Below, piece after piece: positions 62,741-64,000 of a stretch of DNA of 64,000 nucleotides. A program made the translations under genes and the position numbers. Source of the stretch: CAVVFX01 sp963747535 (GTDB taxonomy: Bacteria > Acidobacteriota > Terriglobia > Bryobacterales > Bryobacteraceae); assembly GCA_963747535.1 (NCBI GenBank), contig CAVVFX010000013.1:201359-265358 (forward strand), in the 5' to 3' direction. Position 1 is the stretch's first letter. Every line of letters begins with the position of its first letter. Under the pieces are notes generated by a model. The model searched no databases. It saw only the letters and a program-made list of their open reading frames with translations, and was not told the DNA's origin.

Positions 62741-63888
62741 GCAACGCCGCGAATGGAGCCGCGCGTAAGCCGGCGCCTCCTGCATCCGTACTTTCTTTGG
62801 GCCAGTTGATCGAACAGCAGCCCAGTTCGCCACCGGCCGGCTGGATCGAACCCGGACTGCTGCCCGCGCAGGGCATTCTGTTTGTGGGTGGCGAACCCAA
62901 GGTCGGCAAGAGCTTGCTGGTGGCCGATCTGGCGCTCGCGCTCGCCGCCGGTCAGGACCGCGCCGGCTTTACCATACCGGCTGCCCGTCGCGTCCTCGTC
63001 TGTCAGTTCGAACTGCCCACTGCGCAGTTCGTTTCCCGTTTGGCGTCCATGCGCCGGACAGTGGGTTCGGCCGCCGATCAGCACTTGTTGGTTGATACGC
63101 GCGCCAGTGGACACCTGCTCAGCGCGCCGCAGGGATTCAGTCATTTTCTCCACGCTGCCCGCGCAGCTGCTGCCGAAGTGATCGTCTTGGACCCGTTGTA
63201 CTCGGCGCATGATCAGGACGAAAATGATACGCGCTCTATGGCCGCGTTGTGCCAGAGCTTGCTGCGTCTGCGCGAAGCTTCTAAAGCGGCGCTGATCGTA
63301 GTGCATCATGTCCGCAAGTCGATCACTCGCGACGAGGTGGGCAGCGCCTTCCGCGGGTCTTCGGCGTTGCACGCCGTGGGCGATAGTTACCTGCTGCTGA
63401 CCAAACCTTCGCCACAGTTCAACACTCTCGAACTGCGCTTCCAGTTCCGTTACGCCGTGGCGCAGCCTCCGCGCTTGCTGCAACTCGATCCGCATACGCT
63501 GTGGTTCTCCGCAGCTGGGTCGCCGTCAACCGCAGAGTCCGCCAACCGGCGTAAGGTGGAACGTTCCGACGTCACCTCAGCGCTGACACAGGTTGGACCG
63601 GCGGCACGCTACAACCAACTGCGCGAGCAAATCATGCAGCGCTCGGAATGTTCCAAGCGAACCGCGCAGTTGGCCATCGCGGACGCCTGCCAGCAAGGCT
63701 GGATTGTACAGGACAACGGTTCTATCGGCTACCGTTACAGAGTTAGTTGTCACGTATTGATCTATCCGCGAGGGGTCGCGCCCGACCGATGCCCAAGGCC
63801 GATGCGACGGGGCTGGCTCCGAAGAAATCGGCTTACGAGAGACCCTCCAGTGCACTCATGGTGTGCCGGAGGGATTAGTTATTCGTAG
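62737..63888 (+). CDS. RepA/AAA_25-type RecA-like ATPase of the transposition module
   Basis: A 383-residue protein. A Pro/Ala-rich start is followed by a RecA-fold ATPase: GILFVGGEPKVGKSLLVADL (Walker A), VLVCQFELPTAQFVSRL, EVIVLDPLYSAHDQDENDT (Walker B region), ALIVVHHVRKS and GSAFRGSSALHAVGDSYLLL. This is the RSF1010-RepA/AAA_25 hexameric helicase-like family. A winged-helix-like C-terminal part reads RSECSKRTAQLAIADACQQG. After about residue 335 (YRYRVSCHV...) the composition turns Arg/Pro-rich and may be read-through past a rearrangement. It is coupled by ATGA to the ExeA-like gene. Its role may be replication or target handling. Confidence 0.85.
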   Translation: MSNAANGAARKPAPPASVLSLGQLIEQQPSSPPAGWIEPGLLPAQGILFVGGEPKVGKSLLVADLALALAAGQDRAGFTIPAARRVLVCQFELPTAQFVSRLASMRRTVGSAADQHLLVDTRASGHLLSAPQGFSHFLHAARAAAAEVIVLDPLYSAHDQDENDTRSMAALCQSLLRLREASKAALIVVHHVRKSITRDEVGSAFRGSSALHAVGDSYLLLTKPSPQFNTLELRFQFRYAVAQPPRLLQLDPHTLWFSAAGSPSTAESANRRKVERSDVTSALTQVGPAARYNQLREQIMQRSECSKRTAQLAIADACQQGWIVQDNGSIGYRYRVSCHVLIYPRGVAPDRCPRPMRRGWLRRNRLTRDPPVHSWCAGGISYS

Positions 63889-64000
63889 CAACTGCTCTGC
63901 ATCGGGCGCAGCGCCAATTATCACTGTCAGCCTTTCTGAAGGGGTTCAACGAAAACCCTAATTTCATCGGTGAAGTCTCTGAGCGGAGGCCTTGGGCTAT
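63889..64000. other. Window end without recognised gene
   Basis: No gene or inverted end that I can match. The right end of the transposition module is therefore not seen and may lie beyond the window. Confidence 0.4.

Overview
The window looks like a chromosomal segment of an Acidobacteriota member close to Solibacter/Bryobacter. This is inferred from gene content, not from a marker gene. The evidence is GC-rich DNA, a collapsed ADOP-type permease behind a PadR regulator, a TonB receptor with a carboxypeptidase-regulatory N-domain, a secreted protein of 18 TIG repeats, a Gfo/Idh/MocA oxidoreductase, a type II glutamine synthetase, and many short secreted hypotheticals. No rRNA, tRNA or CRISPR array was seen.

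Layout. 1-10.1 kb: 3' part of a Gfo/Idh/MocA oxidoreductase, a possible lysozyme-like protein, a two-gene membrane/stress unit, and a translationally coupled pair of secreted proteins including the TIG giant. 10.3-17.2 kb: a DUF4384 protein facing tssL-tssM-Ser/Thr kinase, a membrane-core fragment of a type VI-like system with no tube or sheath genes nearby. 17.5-25.8 kb: glnII, a secreted esterase, a zinc-ribbon protein, a MetE-like enzyme coupled to an oligogalacturonate-lyase-like protein, and a DUF3604 protein. 25.9-30.8 kb: a tetR-emrB-tolC-emrA tripartite efflux operon with two palindromes before tetR. 30.8-34.7 kb: padR, the collapsed permease, a diheme cytochrome c and a secreted hypothetical. 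34.9-39.9 kb: an assimilatory sulfate operon cysD-cysN-cysH-tauE-NHL. CysH is of the Fe-S (APS reductase) type, and CysN carries what looks like a decayed APS-kinase tail. 40-41 kb: gene remnants and a 522-bp inverted-repeat element. 41-49.3 kb: a small Cys/His protein with a TonB receptor, mrp, and a shrunken kaiC-kaiB-kaiB-hybrid histidine kinase cluster. 49.3-54.6 kb: homoserine dehydrogenase, a TPR protein, and phzF-small membrane protein-Na+/solute symporter.

54.7-64 kb is a mobile-element zone. It holds a frameshifted multicopy-type gene, a 53-bp tandem repeat, an IS110-family transposase split by an IS630-family element (the original reading frame can be restored exactly), a frameshifted GxxExxY gene, a run of five strong hairpins, and a four-gene transposition-like module: zinc-ribbon DUF6431, DDE transposase, ExeA/TniB-like ATPase, RepA-like ATPase.

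Two families of dispersed intergenic repeats (A: hairpin-rich, five copies; B: four copies) punctuate the window. Two genes with internally duplicated architecture (kaiC and the ADOP permease) have both lost their middle. This could be recombination between duplicated halves, or assembly collapse if the source is a metagenome.
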